DNA of 64,000 nt from Chroococcopsis sp964623815 (GCA_964623815.1 CAZUVR010000012.1:21953-85952), one strand, 5' to 3'. Counted from the first letter of the stretch, positions 19,733 to 29,335 are shown. A program made the numbers and translations. The notes: generated from the letters alone by a model not told the origin.

Positions 19733-19767
19733 TTGACAACTCATAGTCATTACGACTACACTATAAA
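19733..19767 (+). promoter_or_regulatory. Putative promoter and operator of the peroxiredoxin-glutaredoxin gene
   Basis: TTGACA at 19733-19738 is followed 18 bp later by TACACT (19757-19762), a plausible sigma-70-type promoter. Between them lies an inverted repeat, TAGTC-ATTAC-GACTA (19744-19758), well placed for a repressor. A peroxide-responsive Fur/PerR-type regulator would fit the gene's role, but the repeat is not a clear PerR consensus, so the regulator is inference. Confidence 0.5.
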
Positions 19768-19815
19768 AATGAACTCGAAATGAGTATGAATAAGACTAAT
19801 AAGGAGATAGGAATC

Positions 19816-20553
19816 ATGTTAGAGAACAGAGAAGGGCAGAGAGTACCTAATGTTACCTTTCACTTACGCCAGAATAACCAATGGGTAGACATTACCACCG
19901 ACGATATATTCAAGGGTAAAACAGTTGTGGTGTTTGCGCTCCCTGGTGCCTTCACTCCCACCTGTTCTACTACTCACCTACCCGGTTACAATGAGATGGC
20001 CCCGGTATTCAAGGAAAATGGAGTAGATAACATCGTCTGTATATCCGTAAATGATACCTTTGTCATGAACGAGTGGGCGAAAGATCAAGAATGTGAAAAC
20101 GTACTGCTCATCCCCGACGGTAACGGCGAATTCAGCGAAGGAATGGGGATGCTGGTAGATAAAGCCGATTTAGGCTTCGGTAAGCGCTCTTGGCGTTACT
20201 CGATGTTGGTAAAAGATGGAGTAATTGAAAAGATGTTTATCGAACCGGAAGAGCCTGGTGATCCTTTCAAAGTTTCTGACGCGGCTACCATGCTCAATTA
20301 TATCAACCCCAAAGCGGAAAGCCGTCCTTTAATTTCAATGTTTTCTAAAGTCGGTTGTCCCTACTGCATCAAAGCGAAGAAGATGTTAGAAGAGAAAGGA
20401 TTACAGTACGAAGAAATCGTTTTAGGTAGAGACGCTACTAGTAAGTCTTTACGAGCCATGAGCGGCAACAGTACCACGCCCCAAGTCTTCATCAATGGTA
20501 AATTAATCGGTGGTTCCGATGACTTAGCCAAATATCTTGGATTTGAATCTTAA
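19816..20553 (+). CDS. Peroxiredoxin-5-type / glutaredoxin fusion protein
   Basis: A 245-residue fusion that reduces peroxides using glutathione delivered by its own glutaredoxin domain. The peroxiredoxin part (about 1-165) has the peroxidatic Cys50 in PGAFTPTCSTTHLPGY. The glutaredoxin part (about 172-245) has the CPYC active site (Cys181/Cys184) and the TTPQVFING and GGSDDLAKYL glutathione-binding segments. The start was placed at 19816 because AAGGAGAT lies 9 nt upstream; an upstream in-frame ATG at 19780 lacks such a site. It is cytoplasmic. It is followed 106 bp later by a dps gene, so the locus is an oxidative-stress pair. Confidence 0.95.
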   Translation: MLENREGQRVPNVTFHLRQNNQWVDITTDDIFKGKTVVVFALPGAFTPTCSTTHLPGYNEMAPVFKENGVDNIVCISVNDTFVMNEWAKDQECENVLLIPDGNGEFSEGMGMLVDKADLGFGKRSWRYSMLVKDGVIEKMFIEPEEPGDPFKVSDAATMLNYINPKAESRPLISMFSKVGCPYCIKAKKMLEEKGLQYEEIVLGRDATSKSLRAMSGNSTTPQVFINGKLIGGSDDLAKYLGFES

Positions 20554-20659
20554 TCTTTCCTTAGATAGGCAGAGTGCGGAAGGAGAGATAGATTAAGATA
20601 ACTTAGATGACAGGGTTTTGAGTTCAATATATCGCCAATTTACAAAGGAGAAACCCATA

Positions 20660-21178
20660 ATGACTGCAATGACAGTGAAATCAGAATTAACAGGACGTTT
20701 CTATCCTACCCGTATCGATTTAGGGTTAGAGGTAAGAAAGTCAATCGTAGAAGTTTTAAGTCAAACTCTAGCGGCTAGTTTGGATTTAAAAACTCAGGTT
20801 AAACAAGCCCACTGGAACGTTAAGGGCATGAACTTCTATCAGTTACACGAATTATTCGATGCAATGGCGACTGAATTAGAAGGCTATGTGGATATGGTAG
20901 CGGAAAGAATTACGGCTCTCGGGGGCACCGCTATGGGTACGGCAAGGATCGCGGCGGCGAGTTCTTTCCTCCCCGAATATCCCTATGATATAGTTGAGGG
21001 GCCAGAACACGTTACTGCTCTAGCGGAACGTTACTCTCTCTATGCGGCTCATTTACGGGGTGCGATCGATACTACCGGTAATTTGGGCGATGCGGATACG
21101 GCTGACCTTTATACGGAAATTTCCCGTGATATAGATAAGCGTTTATGGTTCTTAGATGCTCATCTAACCAATAAATAG
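20660..21178 (+). CDS. dps: Dps-family ferritin-like DNA-protection protein
   Basis: A 172-residue Dps protein, which assembles into a 12-mer that oxidises Fe2+ with H2O2 and stores iron. Ferroxidase ligands are visible: His51 (KQAHWNVKG), His63 and Asp67 (LHELFD), Asp78 and Glu82 (YVDMVAERI). The start was taken at 20660 because AAAGGAG ends 9 nt upstream; the longer frame from 20618 has no such site. The N-terminus is short and only mildly basic, so DNA binding is uncertain. It is convergent with the kinase-like gene, 15 bp apart. Confidence 0.93.
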   Translation: MTAMTVKSELTGRFYPTRIDLGLEVRKSIVEVLSQTLAASLDLKTQVKQAHWNVKGMNFYQLHELFDAMATELEGYVDMVAERITALGGTAMGTARIAAASSFLPEYPYDIVEGPEHVTALAERYSLYAAHLRGAIDTTGNLGDADTADLYTEISRDIDKRLWFLDAHLTNK

Positions 21179-21193
21179 TAATTGGGCAAGGGT

Positions 21194-22501
21194 TTAAATT
21201 CTAGTAATAGGTAAACCCAGCCAGTTACTCAGTTCATGAGCTAACCAATCTAATTCAGCTTCTGTAATATTGGGGCCGCCATCGATTCTATATTCCTCTT
21301 GTTTGGTTTTGATCACTAGAGAAGGAAAAAGAGTTTTTGGCGGCCATTTGTCCATCTCAGTCATAAAACTAACATTCCGTCTTTCGATGCGTTGAATTTC
21401 CTCGATCGCACCCGATTGAGTTTTAGGTAATTTAACCCCCAAGAAATAACAAGATAAGCCTATTTCTTCAGGAGTCATCCAGATTTCTCTTTCTATTGCC
21501 GAGATAATATTACCTGGTTTGACCGTAAACCAAGAGGCGAGCAGGTTGATAAAAAATGCCCAAATAACTATACTGAGGGGAATGAGATTAATCGGCTTAT
21601 TAATCATTACCAAAGCCAGAAGGGGAACGCTGAATAAAGCAAGGGGTAGGAGTAATTTTAATTGAGTTTGCAATTTATTTATCACTCTCTGACTCGCTTT
21701 ACTGAGTATGTTAATTTGTAAGAAATGTTCGCTTTTGTGGAGAGTTATTTCACTACCGTAGGGTTTGATTTTATTGCCGCTGGTAATCAGGATCAATTGG
21801 TCGTGATAAAGACTGTCTAAAGCTTCGTTGAGAGTAGTGAATTTTTCCGCCGATTGAAGCGAGAGGGAACGTTTCAGCCAGTAGAGGAAATAAGCGCTAA
21901 AATTATACTCGTTCTCTAATTGTTTAAGGGAGGGGTCAAAATCATCTTTCCCAGTTGCTAAAATTGTCAAGGTTCGGCCCAGGTTATATAAATCCCAAGA
22001 TCCCGAGGGCAAGTTACTCAGGGAAAAGTCTACTAGATAGAGTTTATCGATCGTATCGGGCGATGAGTAGGTGATGAATATATTACTAGGTTTCAGGTTA
22101 TCGTGACTTATGGGGGGCGATTGTTGTTGCAGGTAGACGAGTATTTCCAGTAAATATTTAGCTATTTGCTTTAATTGGTTCTCGGAGAAAGTATGATGGT
22201 TGTTAATTAAATCGGCTAGAGAAGATGTAGGGATATAGGGGCGGACGATCGCTAATTGCTTCCCGTTAATTCCTTCTATTTCAAAATAATCTAGATGATT
22301 AGGTAAAAAAGAGGAATAGATATTATAGATAGTTTTAAATTTTTGTTTAAATTCTTCCAGCCCGCAGGAGGGGAGAGCGTGTAATTTAATAACTACTAAC
22401 TCCTGATTGACACTATCCCGGGCTAATATAGTTCTTTTCTCCGTATTTTTACTTAATAATTGTTGAATTTTATAACGGCTATTTAAAAGTTGACCGAGCA
22501 T
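21194..22501 (-). CDS. Ser/Thr protein kinase-like membrane protein, probably degenerate
   Basis: A 435-residue protein with an N-terminal kinase-like domain (about 1-235), two membrane segments (about 284-330, LLLPLALFSVPLLALVMI and LSIVIWAFFINLLASWF) and a C-terminal cytoplasmic region. The Lys of VIKLH (Lys39) and a catalytic-loop-like SHDNLKPSN are present, but the glycine-rich loop is absent (LLSKNTEKRTILARD) and DFG reads DFS, with HRD as SHD. It may therefore be a weak kinase or a pseudokinase scaffold. The C-terminal region resembles that of other cyanobacterial membrane kinases. It lies between dps and the kdpD end. Confidence 0.75.
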   Translation of the reverse strand: MLGQLLNSRYKIQQLLSKNTEKRTILARDSVNQELVVIKLHALPSCGLEEFKQKFKTIYNIYSSFLPNHLDYFEIEGINGKQLAIVRPYIPTSSLADLINNHHTFSENQLKQIAKYLLEILVYLQQQSPPISHDNLKPSNIFITYSSPDTIDKLYLVDFSLSNLPSGSWDLYNLGRTLTILATGKDDFDPSLKQLENEYNFSAYFLYWLKRSLSLQSAEKFTTLNEALDSLYHDQLILITSGNKIKPYGSEITLHKSEHFLQINILSKASQRVINKLQTQLKLLLPLALFSVPLLALVMINKPINLIPLSIVIWAFFINLLASWFTVKPGNIISAIEREIWMTPEEIGLSCYFLGVKLPKTQSGAIEEIQRIERRNVSFMTEMDKWPPKTLFPSLVIKTKQEEYRIDGGPNITEAELDWLAHELSNWLGLPITRI

Positions 22502-22597
22502 AGTAAAAAAAGTATTTATAACACTTCCAATCTAGCTCAGGGGTTGTCTTAACTAGATATATCTTTAGATTAGTTTTAACAATGAGGGATATAGATA

Positions 22598-22697
22598 NNN
22601 NNNNNNNNNNNNNNNNNNNNNNNNNNNNNNNNNNNNNNNNNNNNNNNNNNNNNNNNNNNNNNNNNNNNNNNNNNNNNNNNNNNNNNNNNNNNNNNNN
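22598..22697. other. Assembly gap (100 N) at the kdpD 3' end
   Basis: A run of exactly 100 N. Unlike the other two gaps, its flanks do not share a 55-bp overlap, so real sequence may be missing. The C-terminus and stop of kdpD lie in or near it; the 37 bases left of the gap that read on in one frame should not be taken as the true end. Confidence 0.9.
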
Positions 22698-23791
22698 GCT
22701 TCCCCGTTAGAACTTTTTGAATCGGTGGCGATGATGTGAAGATCAATATGTTTCTGCCAGATCAGACGCATGAGTTTCTGGGTGAAAGAACCTTTAACTA
22801 GATGCTTCCATCGGGATTGACGACTCTCCCCGATAACGATTTGGGTGATCCGTTCCCGTTCGGCCACTTCAGCGATCGCTTGCGGTACCTGATGGCTTTT
22901 AATGCGTAAGAATCTCCCCTCGAATTCCTTGCACAAACGCTCGCAAGTCTCGATGTGTAAAGCCTCTTCCTTGGTAAGAAAGCGCTCGGGATTATCGACG
23001 AACACCACTAGGAACTCGGCGTTCATATACCCGGCTATCCTAGCTCCCCGACGTAATAATTGTAAAGAGTTGGGATAGGTGGAGACGCAGACCAAGACGC
23101 GCTCGTGAACTGGACAGGATTGACCGAGGAGTGTCGTCGAATTACTGGCATCCTCTTCTACCGTGTCCGCCACCTCGCGCAGGGCGAGTTCCCGGAGGGC
23201 GATTAAATTACGACGTTGGAAAAAATTATTTAAAGATTGCTGAATCTTCGCGGGGGCGTAAATCTTCCCCTCTAATAATCGTTGCTCTAATGTTTCTGGG
23301 GTGACATCCACCACCACCACTTCATCGGCTTCTTCGAGGATGCGATCGGGGATTCTCTCCCTGACAACCACTCCAGTGATGCGGGCGACGAGATCGTTTA
23401 GGCTCTCTATATGCTGGATATTCACCGTGGAATAAACGTCTATGCCTTGGGATAGGATCGCTTCCACATCTTGATAGCGCTTCTCCCGCTCTGAACCTGG
23501 CCCGTTCGTATGAGCCAATTCATCGATCAGTGCGAGCTTGGGAAAGCGGGCGATGATCGCGTCGGTGTCCATTTCCGAAACCATGAAACCCTCTTTTAAG
23601 AGGTTTTTTCTGGGTACTATCTCCAATCCCTCTGCTTTTTCAGTAGTTTCCTTCCTGCCGTGAGTTTCCAGAAGTCCTATCACTACATCAGTTCCCTGCT
23701 TTCTCAGGTTATGTCCCTCTTCTAGCATTTTGTAGGTTTTCCCCACTCCGGGAGCCATACCGATAAAAATTTTATGTCTTCCCCGTCGCAC
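22698..23791 (-). CDS. kdpD: KdpD-type sensor protein, short form lacking the kinase part (3' end in a gap)
   Basis: At least 364 residues of the KdpD cytoplasmic input module: the KdpD N-terminal domain with Walker A GMAPGVGKT (11-19) and Walker B-like LALIDELAHTN (about 85-95), then a universal-stress-protein-like domain (about 215-355, ending HIIATDSKS). No membrane segments or histidine-kinase core are present before the gap. Cyanobacteria commonly have this short KdpD. The start is GTG at 23791 with GGAGGAG six bases upstream. It is divergent from kdpA across a 398-bp leader. It should sense K+ limitation or c-di-AMP (known for other KdpDs), and the kinase part is presumably supplied by a separate protein. 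Confidence 0.9.
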
Positions 23792-24189
23792 TACTATCTC
23801 CTCCCGGTCTCGATTTCCGGTAAATCAATTCTATATTATTCCTCGAATATTAACCCGCTCTTAATTAAGATTTAGAATCTTCTAAATACAGATATATATC
23901 ATTCAAATAAACGACCTAAACGCTTTGTATCTAAAGATATATATGTTTTTTAAACAAGAGAATAAACGAAAAAATATACTTTGTAAACATTGAAAAAGTC
24001 GCTACAATCAAGCCTTAGAGGTAACGTTGATACTTCGTTCAAGTGCTCGTTGATTATTAGACGAACTCGGCTTTTTATAACGGGTTTATAGTATCAAGCC
24101 CTGAAGTTTTCAGATGCCGAAGGCAGGCGGGGCTATCCGCATCGCTACTCTCAAACCTTGACTTTAATTCTTTCGGAGTTAATCGACTC
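23792..24189 (+). promoter_or_regulatory. Divergent kdpD/kdpA regulatory region with structured leader
   Basis: A 398-bp region without a gene. It contains an 8-bp inverted repeat (TTGATACT at 24027-24034, AGTATCAA at 24090-24097) and further short complementary segments (AAGCC/GGCTT), then a GC-rich hairpin (GATGC at 24113-24117 with GCATC at 24139-24143). This suggests a structured RNA leader for kdpA. The ydaO-type c-di-AMP riboswitch is a known regulator of K+ transport genes and should be tested, but I do not see its GGGTGAATC-like core, so I do not call it. Confidence 0.45.
24113..24143 (+). repeat. GC-rich dispersed repeat / hairpin in the kdpA leader
   Basis: The core GCCGAAGGCAGGCGG is nearly identical to GCCGGAGGCAGGCGG at 47458-47472 upstream of secY. 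The copy here can form nested stems, GATGC/GCATC outside and GCGG/CCGC inside. Two copies in unrelated intergenic regions suggest a small dispersed palindromic repeat rather than a gene-specific element. Confidence 0.55.
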
Positions 24190-26090
24190 ATGTTGCAAGG
24201 ATGGATTCAAATCGCGCTAACGATAGCTATCGTCGTGGCGATCACCCCTTTTTTCGGGCGGTATATGGCTAAGGTTTTCTTAGAAAAGAAGACCCTCCTT
24301 GACCCGCTCTGGAATCGAGCTGAGAGATTGATTTACGCTCTCATCGGAGTAAGCGGGAAAGAAAATATGACGGGCCCGCAGTACGCCCGTGCCATTATCT
24401 ACAGTAACGTGGTCATGGGAGCGCTAATTTTTTGCCTGATCGCTCTCCAAGGATTCCTGCCGCTTAACCCGACGGGAATTCCCGCCCCGACTTGGGACAC
24501 CACTTTGCACACTACCATCTCTTTCATCACCAATACCAACCAGCAGCATTATTCTGGCGAAACCACTCTCAGCTACGGAAGTCAGATGTTAGGTCTCGGC
24601 TACCATATGTTCACCTCGGCCGCGACTGGTTTAGCGGTGGGTATTGCCTTTATTCGCGGATTGACGGGGCGACCTTTAGGTAACTTTTATGTGGATCTAG
24701 TCAGGGCNNNNNNNNNNNNNNNNNNNNNNNNNNNNNNNNNNNNNNNNNNNNNNNNNNNNNNNNNNNNNNNNNNNNNNNNNNNNNNNNNNNNNNNNNNNNN
24801 NNNNNNNTTCGCGGATTGACGGGGCGACCTTTAGGTAACTTTTATGTGGATCTAGTCAGGGCCATCACCCGTGTTCTGTTACCGATCTCGATCGTGGGAG
24901 CGCTCGTGCTTCTGGCCGCCGGTGTGCCAGAAACCTTGGCTGGGCCGGCGATCGCTCCGACGTTAGAAAATCCCGCCATCAGTCAGGCGATCGCCCGTGG
25001 GCCGGTGGCGCACTTCGAGATCATCAAAGAGTTAGGGGAGAATGGCGGCGGATTTTTCGCTATCAACTCGGCTCATCCACTTGAAAACCCTAACGGACTA
25101 GCCAACTTAGTGCAGTTGGTAGCGATCCTCTCGATCCCCTCCTCCTTGATCTACACCTATGGTGTTTTCGCCAACAACCTCAAGCAAGCTTGGTTAATTT
25201 ACCTAATACCCCTCGGTATTCTGATCGGTTTTACTATCATCACGGCGATAGGGGAATACAACGGCAACCCCGAGGTTAATGCCCTGCTGGGAGCGGAGCA
25301 GGCGGTTAATTATGAGGGCAAAGAAGTTCGCTTCGGATGGGCACAATCGGCCCTGTACGCGGTGATCACCACCGCTACTATGTGCGGTGCGGTGAACTCG
25401 ATGCACGATTCCTTAATGCCTAACGGCGGCTTCGTCACCTTATCTAATATGTTCCTACAGATTGTCTTCGGAGGACAGGGTACAGGAACCGCTTACCTGT
25501 TCGCGTACCTAATCCTGGCTGTGTTCGTCACGGGGCTGATGGTGGGACGTACCCCCGAATTTCTGGGACGTAAGATCGAAAAACGCGAGGTAGTGCTGGC
25601 GAGTTTCCTGATCTTAATGGTTCACCCGATCTCGATCTTGATTCCGGGGGCGATCGCCTTTGCCTTTCCAGATTTTCAAGGAATCAGTAACCCCGGCTTT
25701 CACGGATTATCTCAAATTGTCTACGAGTACGCTTCAGCCGCAGCCAATAACGGATCTGGATTCGAGGGATTGGGCGATTCCCAACCCTCGCCGATCGCCA
25801 TCGCCGACGGCGCGACCCCGACGATTACGGGTCTGTGGTGGAATCTCAGCGCCTGCTTCAGTTTACTCGCCGGACGATATATCCCGATCGTCGCCCTGCT
25901 ATTACTAGCCGATAGTATGTCCCGTAAACAACCAGTGCCCGTGACAGCAGGAACCCTCCGCACCGATACTGGACTTTTTACCGGAGTAACGACAGGGGTA
26001 ATCCTGATTCTGGGTGCGCTCACCTTTTTCCCGGTGCTGGCCCTCGGGCCGATCGCCGAAGCCTTTCAAATCATGCGTGGAATCGGATAG
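24190..26090 (+). CDS. kdpA: Potassium-transporting ATPase subunit A (interrupted by an assembly gap)
   Basis: KdpA is the K+-binding, channel-like subunit of the KdpFABC pump. The sequence reads in two pieces, 24190-24707 and 24808-26090. The last 55 bp before the N run equal the first 55 bp after it. Merging them gives 1746 bp, 582 in-frame codons and a 581-residue protein of normal length. Selectivity-filter-like segments are visible: FITNTNQQHYSGE, GENGGGFFAINSAHPLENPN, CGAVNSMHDSLMPNGG and NNGSGFEG. It is an integral inner-membrane protein with about ten TM segments. The start ATG follows CGGAG. It is first in kdpA-kdpB-kdpF/G-kdpC. Confidence 0.95.
24653..24862. other. Assembly gap with duplicated 55-bp flanks inside kdpA
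   Basis: The 100 N at 24708-24807 are flanked by identical 55-bp sequences (24653-24707 and 24808-24862). This is the signature of two contigs sharing a 55-base overlap that were scaffolded instead of merged. The duplication is not biological: deleting 155 bp restores the kdpA frame exactly. Confidence 0.95.
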
Positions 26091-26105
26091 AAGTTAGGAA
26101 AACCA

Positions 26106-28411
26106 ATGAAAACTAACCGTGAAAATTCTAAATCCTCTCGCCCAGTTCAAGTTCCGAGGGGGCGCAGAGACGATCGCCGACACACTCCCAAGGTCGAGCG
26201 CAAGGGTCTTTACCAAAGAGCCATTCGGCAATCTTTTGTCAAACTCGATCCGCGCATCGTAGTCCGTAATCCGGTCATGTTCGTCGTCTGGTTGGGAACG
26301 CTCGTCACAGCCCTCGTCACGCTCAACCCGAATTTGTTCGGTACTATCGCCGCTGACATCGGACAACAACGGTGGCTTAACGGTATCATCACTCTTATCC
26401 TCTTCCTGACGGTGCTATTCGCCAACTTCGCTGAGGCTGTAGCTGAGGGGAGAGGTAAAGCCCAGGCCGATGCTCTGCGCTCGACTCGGAGCGACACCAG
26501 CGCCCGAAAAATCCTCCCCGACGGCTCGATCGAGCAGGTCAGTTCCACGGCTCTACGGCGGGGCGATCGGGTGAAACTGGTGGCCGGGGACGTAATCCCC
26601 GCCGACGGCGAAGTAATTCAGGGGATCGGTTCGGTGGATGAATCAGCGATCACTGGAGAATCGGCCCCCGTCTTGAAACAGCCTGGAACTGACATCTCTA
26701 GTTCCGTTACCGGCGGTACACGTCTGCTCTCAGACGAGTTGACCGTAAAAATCACCCAAGATCCGGGACAGGGTTTCATCGATCGTATGATCTCGCTCGT
26801 AGAAGGGGCTGAGCGTTCCAAAACACCTAACGAGATCGCCCTAACCGTACTTCTAGCCGTGTTAACCCAAGTCTTCCTGATCGTCGTCGCCACGGTTCCG
26901 CCGATCGCCAACTATATCGCCAATTTTCTCAACGGTATTTTCGGGGCGGAAGCGGCGAATAATTTTCGAGCGGGTTCGAGTATTGCTATTCTGATCTCGC
27001 TCCTCGTCGCCCTGATCCCCACGACGATCGGCGGTTTACTGAGCGCGATCGGTATTGCCGGGATGGATCGGGTGGCCCAATTCAACGTCATCGCCACCTC
27101 GGGGCGGGCGGTGGAAGCCTGCGGCGACGTTAACACCCTGGTTCTCGATAAAACGGGGACGATCACCCTCGGGAATCGTCTCGCGGATGAATTTATTCCT
27201 GCTAACGGTCACAGTATGGAAGAAATAGCCCGCGTCTGTCTGGCGGCGAGTCTTTTTGACGAAACACCCGAGGGGAGATCGATCGTCACCCTGGCCCGAA
27301 AATTGGGGGCGGATTTCGATGCCANNNNNNNNNNNNNNNNNNNNNNNNNNNNNNNNNNNNNNNNNNNNNNNNNNNNNNNNNNNNNNNNNNNNNNNNNNNN
27401 NNNNNNNNNNNNNNNNNNNNNNNNGAGGGGAGATCGATCGTCACCCTGGCCCGAAAATTGGGGGCGGATTTCGATGCCACCGGGAAAGTCACCGAGGGGA
27501 TCGAATTCTCGGCACGAACCCGCATGAGCGGAACCGATATAGATGGAGAGGAGTACCGTAAGGGAGCGGTAGAGGCGATCAAGGGATTTGTCCGCTCCCG
27601 AGGGGGTTCTGTCCCCGCAACCCTAGATGAAGCCCAGGAAAGAGTTTCCCGTCTGGGAGGAACGCCTCTGGCTGTCTGCCGGGGGAACGACATCTACGGT
27701 GTGATCTATTTGAAAGACATCGTTAAACCGGGGTTGAAAGAGCGGTTCGACCAGTTACGCCGCATGGGCGTGAAAACAATCATGCTGACGGGGGATAACC
27801 GGATCACCGCCTCGGTAATCGCGGCGGAAGCAGGAGTTGATGATTTCATCGCTGAGGCTACACCCGAGGACAAGATCGATGTTATCCGACGCGAACAGTC
27901 TGAAGGTAAGCTAGTGGCGATGACGGGAGACGGTACTAACGACGCTCCCGCGCTGGCGCAGGCTAACGTCGGCCTGGCGATGAACTCGGGAACTCAGGCC
28001 GCTAAAGAAGCGGCTAATATGGTGGATCTCGATTCCGATCCGACTAAGCTCATCGACCTAGTAACGATCGGAAAACAACTGCTAATCACCCGAGGCGCTC
28101 TTACTACCTTCTCGGTGGCTAATGACATCGCTAAGTACTTTGCCATCATTCCGACGATCTTTGCCGCAGCCGGAATCGGCGCTCTCAACATTATGAATTT
28201 GAAGAGCGCTCAGTCTGCGATCGTCTCCGCCCTGATCTACAACGCCTTGATCATACCCATCCTGATTCCCCTAGCTCTTCGAGGCGTGGGATTCCGCCCG
28301 CTCACCGCTGATCAACTGCTACGCCGGAATATTTTGATCTACGGAGTGGGAGGCGTGATCGCTCCCTTCATCGCTATCAAGTTAATCGATTTAATCCTTC
28401 CCCTCTCCTGA
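26106..28411 (+). CDS. kdpB: Potassium-transporting P-type ATPase subunit B (interrupted by an assembly gap)
   Basis: KdpB is the P-type ATPase that energises K+ uptake through KdpA. Visible motifs are the actuator loop TGES (ITGESAPV), the phosphorylation site DKTGT (LVLDKTGTITLGN), the MLTGDN hinge and GDGTNDAPALAQ, plus the membrane segments around AILISLLVALIPTTIGGLLSAIGIAG. The two pieces (26106-27324 and 27425-28411) share an identical 55 bp at the N run. Merged, they give 2151 bp, in frame, 716 residues. It starts 15 bp after kdpA. The basic N-terminal extension (about 1-45) is longer than in E. coli. Confidence 0.95.
27270..27479. other. Assembly gap with duplicated 55-bp flanks inside kdpB
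   Basis: The 100 N at 27325-27424 are flanked by the same 55 bp at 27270-27324 and 27425-27479. As in kdpA, collapsing the duplicate restores a continuous frame, so kdpB is intact. The apparent second short coding pieces around the gap are artefacts. Confidence 0.95.
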
Positions 28412-28416
28412 ACCCC

Positions 28417-28653
28417 ATGAAACACCTACCCCTCGCCACGGAAAACTCAACGAGCGCAAGACACCGCCGGAGATTACCCATCTATCTGTTTGTTGCTCTC
28501 TGTTTTAATCTGGCCGTCGCCACTATGGTTCACGCAGCTAACAGCGATGCGCTCACCCGTTCTCAAGCCTGGTCTTTAACCCTACTGGGATTGGCAACCG
28601 TGGCCCTATCGATTTACCTGTTCTTTGTCATATTCCTACCGGAGAAATTTTAA
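28417..28653 (+). CDS. KdpF/KdpG-like small membrane protein
   Basis: A 78-residue protein between kdpB and kdpC with two hydrophobic segments, about 22-41 (LPIYLFVALCFNLAVATMVHA) and about 52-72 (WSLTLLGLATVALSIYLFFVIF), ending in FLPEKF. The second segment and ending resemble KdpF, the single-TM peptide that stabilises KdpABC. The first segment and location match the extra small gene (kdpG) described between kdpB and kdpC in Anabaena kdp operons. It is probably a cyanobacterial F subunit with an added helix. It starts 5 bp after kdpB and ends 2 bp before kdpC. Confidence 0.75.
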   Translation: MKHLPLATENSTSARHRRRLPIYLFVALCFNLAVATMVHAANSDALTRSQAWSLTLLGLATVALSIYLFFVIFLPEKF

Positions 28654-28655
28654 CC

Positions 28656-29300
28656 ATGAGTTTCGCACGCGAGGCAGGTAGAGCCGTTAGATCTACCCTG
28701 GTTCTCTGGGTGATCACCGCCGTGATCTATCCTCTGGTCATGATCGCCGTCGGTCAGATTCTCTTTCCCTTTCAGGCGAATGGCAGTTTGCTCACCAACA
28801 ATCAAGGTCAGGTGGTGGGTTCGGCCTTGATCGGGCAACCTTTCAGCAGCGATCGTTATTTTAATAGTCGCCCGAGTACCACCGCTTACAGTACCGCCGA
28901 TCCGAAGGCGGATACCGCCAAGATACTACAAACAGGAGTTTCCGGCGCGAGTAACCTTGCCCCTAGTAACCCGGCTCTGATCGAGCGGATTGCGGGCAAA
29001 CCCGATTCTGACCCGAAAAAAGCGATCGAGGGCGAAATACCCCGATTACGGAAGGCGGGAATTCAACCCACCGCCGATCTGGTGTACACCTCTGGTTCGA
29101 GTCTCGATCCCCACATCACCCCAGAGGCGGCGCGGGCGCAGATCGAGCGGGTGGCGCGGGTGCGAGGATTACAGCCGAACCAAGTGGAGATCCTGATCCT
29201 CAAAAACACCGATGGGCGCTTTCTCGGCATCTTCGGAGAACCAGGGGTCAATGTGCTAAAGCTTAATCTGGCTCTAGATGAACTTCAGAAAAAAGCGTAA
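28656..29300 (+). CDS. kdpC: Potassium-transporting ATPase subunit C
   Basis: KdpC is the single-TM accessory subunit of the Kdp pump that helps ATP binding by KdpB. The 214 residues have an N-terminal membrane anchor (about 14-36, LVLWVITAVIYPLVMIAVGQILFP in two parts) and the periplasmic domain with VVGSALIGQPFSSDRYFNSRPS, SNLAPSNPALIERI and VYTSGSSLDPHITPEAA. It is complete and cotranscribed with kdpAB. A heptamer-repeat hairpin follows it. Confidence 0.95.
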   Translation: MSFAREAGRAVRSTLVLWVITAVIYPLVMIAVGQILFPFQANGSLLTNNQGQVVGSALIGQPFSSDRYFNSRPSTTAYSTADPKADTAKILQTGVSGASNLAPSNPALIERIAGKPDSDPKKAIEGEIPRLRKAGIQPTADLVYTSGSSLDPHITPEAARAQIERVARVRGLQPNQVEILILKNTDGRFLGIFGEPGVNVLKLNLALDELQKKA

Positions 29301-29335
29301 TACCAAATCCTGTTATCAAAGACTACTTATGAAGA

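Noticed and set aside
23950..24180. ydaO-type c-di-AMP riboswitch
   Set aside because: Structured leader and gene context fit, but the conserved core motifs are not recognisable by eye.
24707..24863. Apparent split of kdpA into two genes
   Set aside because: The break is a scaffold gap with duplicated 55-bp flanks; the merged sequence is one intact frame.
27256..27693. Short frames overlapping the kdpB gap on both strands
   Set aside because: They read through N and the duplicated 55 bp, so they are artefacts of the gap.
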